Shown here one piece after another: positions 62,892 through 64,000 of a stretch of 64,000 nt of DNA. The notes below the pieces were generated by a model. That model worked only from the letters and a program-made list of their open reading frames with translations, had not been told where the DNA came from and searched no databases. Made by a program: the position numbers and the translations under genes. The DNA comes from Tolypothrix sp. PCC 7712 (lineage in GTDB: Bacteria; Cyanobacteriota; Cyanobacteriia; Cyanobacteriales; Nostocaceae): the NCBI RefSeq assembly GCF_025860405.1, contig NZ_CP063785.1, positions 8,867,390-8,931,389 on the forward strand, read 5' to 3'. The first letter of the stretch is position 1; each line of letters starts with the position of its first letter.

Positions 62892-64000
62892 ATGTACGAT
62901 TGTATCATCGTTGGAGCCGGGCCATCTGGTGGAACAGCCGCGTATCATTTAGCCAAGCGGGGTCACTCAGTATTAATTTTAGAAAAAGAATCCTTGCCAA
63001 GATACAAACCCTGTGGTGGTGGGGTATCCCCAATAATTGCTCAATGGTTTGACTTTGATTTTAGCCCAGCAATTTCGGTGAAAGTAGACTCTTTACGCTT
63101 TACCTGGAACTTGGAAGACCCTGTAGAAGCGAAAATACCCAATAAAGAACCGATTTGGATGGTGCGGCGAGATGTTTTTGATCATTTTTTAGTTCAGCAA
63201 GCCCAGAAGCAAGGGGCAGAACTCAAAGATAAAACTGAGGTAACTGGTATTGAGTTTCAAGGTGATGCTTGGCAGGTGAACACCGCCAACGGCCCAGTTA
63301 CAGGTCGTTACTTAATCGCGGCTGACGGTGCTAAAGGGCCAATGGCAAAATGGCTAGGTTTTAAAGACCGCAAACGTCACTTAGCAGGCGCTTTAGAGGC
63401 AGAAGTTCCCGCCGATGTTGAGAATACATCAATAGCTCATTTTGAGTTTGGGATGGTCAAAAATGGCTATATTTGGAACTTTCCCAAGGCTGATGGTTAT
63501 TCTCTTGGTGTTGGTACTTTTATTGGTGGCGCACCCCAAGATTTTAAGAAAATTTTGGATGATTACTCTCAATCTTTTAATGTAGATGTCAAAATTTGCA
63601 AGCAATATGGTCATCCTATTTGCTTGTGGAATGGTAATCAAAAGCTACATACTCAAAATGCAATTTTGGCTGGGGAAGCAGCTTGTGTAGTTGACCCAAT
63701 GACAGCAGAGGGTATTCGTCCTTCGATTTTTAGCGGATTGCTAGCAGCCAACGCTATTAATGAGGCACTTGCAGGCGATATCAATTCTTTAGAAGCATAT
63801 ACCAATGCTATTAACGAACAATGGGGTACAGAAATGGCATGGGCACAAAAATTAGCTAATGCATTTTATCGGTTCCCCAAAATTGGTTACAAAGTAGGCG
63901 TTAAAAGCCCCACTGGTGCCCAAACTATGGGTAGAATTCTATGCGGCGAATTGCGCTATGCCGATGTTGCAAGCCGGGCGCTGAAGCGGCTGATTCCGGG
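62892..64000 (+). CDS. Geranylgeranyl reductase family protein (partial, runs off the window)
   Basis: At least 369 residues, open at the window edge. It starts MYDCIIVGAGPSGGTAAYHL, a dinucleotide (FAD)-binding motif, then KESLPRYKPCGGGVSP, which is typical of the ChlP/geranylgeranyl reductase family. The second FAD motif AILAGEAACVVDPMTAEGIRPSIFSG lies at about 257-282. It should reduce isoprenoid double bonds, but it looks like a paralog rather than the chlorophyll-pathway ChlP itself. GAGGAG lies about 18 nt before the ATG. A roughly 490-bp repeat-bearing spacer precedes it. Confidence 0.87.
   Translation, partial: MYDCIIVGAGPSGGTAAYHLAKRGHSVLILEKESLPRYKPCGGGVSPIIAQWFDFDFSPAISVKVDSLRFTWNLEDPVEAKIPNKEPIWMVRRDVFDHFLVQQAQKQGAELKDKTEVTGIEFQGDAWQVNTANGPVTGRYLIAADGAKGPMAKWLGFKDRKRHLAGALEAEVPADVENTSIAHFEFGMVKNGYIWNFPKADGYSLGVGTFIGGAPQDFKKILDDYSQSFNVDVKICKQYGHPICLWNGNQKLHTQNAILAGEAACVVDPMTAEGIRPSIFSGLLAANAINEALAGDINSLEAYTNAINEQWGTEMAWAQKLANAFYRFPKIGYKVGVKSPTGAQTMGRILCGELRYADVASRALKRLIP

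Overview
The window looks like chromosome of a filamentous, probably heterocyst-forming cyanobacterium (Nostocales: Nostoc, Tolypothrix or Calothrix type). Reasons: the HIP1 palindrome GCGATCGC recurs throughout; intergenic regions are full of short heptamer tandem repeats (TTCGTAA, TTTGTCA, ATTACTC and CCCATTA types); and the gene content is cyanobacterial: a complete hmp/pil chemotaxis-like locus, high-light-inducible proteins, a CruP lycopene-cyclase paralog, a flavodiiron pair, sucrose synthase and a rubrerythrin. No rRNA, tRNA or CRISPR array was seen.

Layout. 0.2-2.4 kb: accessory genes (Uma2-type nuclease, GNAT acetyltransferase, a DUF433/DUF5615 toxin-antitoxin pair). 2.6-4.9 kb: secreted prolyl oligopeptidase. 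5.1-20 kb: motility signalling locus, with hmpA-B-C-D-E leftward (PATAN response regulator, CheY, CheW, MCP, CheA) and the coiled-coil hmpF divergent from a shared 560-bp region. The CheA is about 2,400 residues long because of an internal array of roughly 12.5 near-identical 48-49-residue units. 20-25 kb: tilS, a small membrane protein and a large membrane protein with seven copies of a helical repeat. 25.6-28.2 kb: three tandem hli genes behind a perfect HLR1 (RpaB) site, then two paralogous membrane-protein genes. 28.4-31.9 kb: cruP, a lipoprotein, an adenosine-specific kinase family protein and a membrane protein. 32-37.4 kb: carbohydrate genes (a GH65 phosphorylase fused to beta-phosphoglucomutase, and susA). 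37.4-38.5 kb: an intergenic region holding several MITE-like elements. 38.5-42.7 kb: ddl and a membrane protein, an acyltransferase and a LysR regulator. 43.4-48 kb: an RND efflux pair. 48.7-51.8 kb: rubrerythrin, a DUF4253 protein and an M48 protease. 51.9-56.5 kb: flv1 - psiE-like - flv3. 57.3-60 kb: a large secreted metzincin-type protease. 60.2-62.4 kb: an unannotated 32-residue membrane peptide, then a decayed Trypco1/caspase conflict module beside an IS630-type remnant. 62.9 kb to the end: a geranylgeranyl-reductase-family gene cut by the window edge.

How the genes work together. HmpA-F form one system controlling type IV pili and gliding of hormogonia. The hli cluster, CruP and the flavodiiron proteins all deal with excess light, electrons or oxygen. 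SusA and the phosphorylase/mutase fusion both serve disaccharide metabolism. Most other genes stand alone, separated by repeat-rich spacers. Several long reading frames begin inside these spacer repeats; I moved their starts to downstream codons where domains or ribosome-binding sites supported it.
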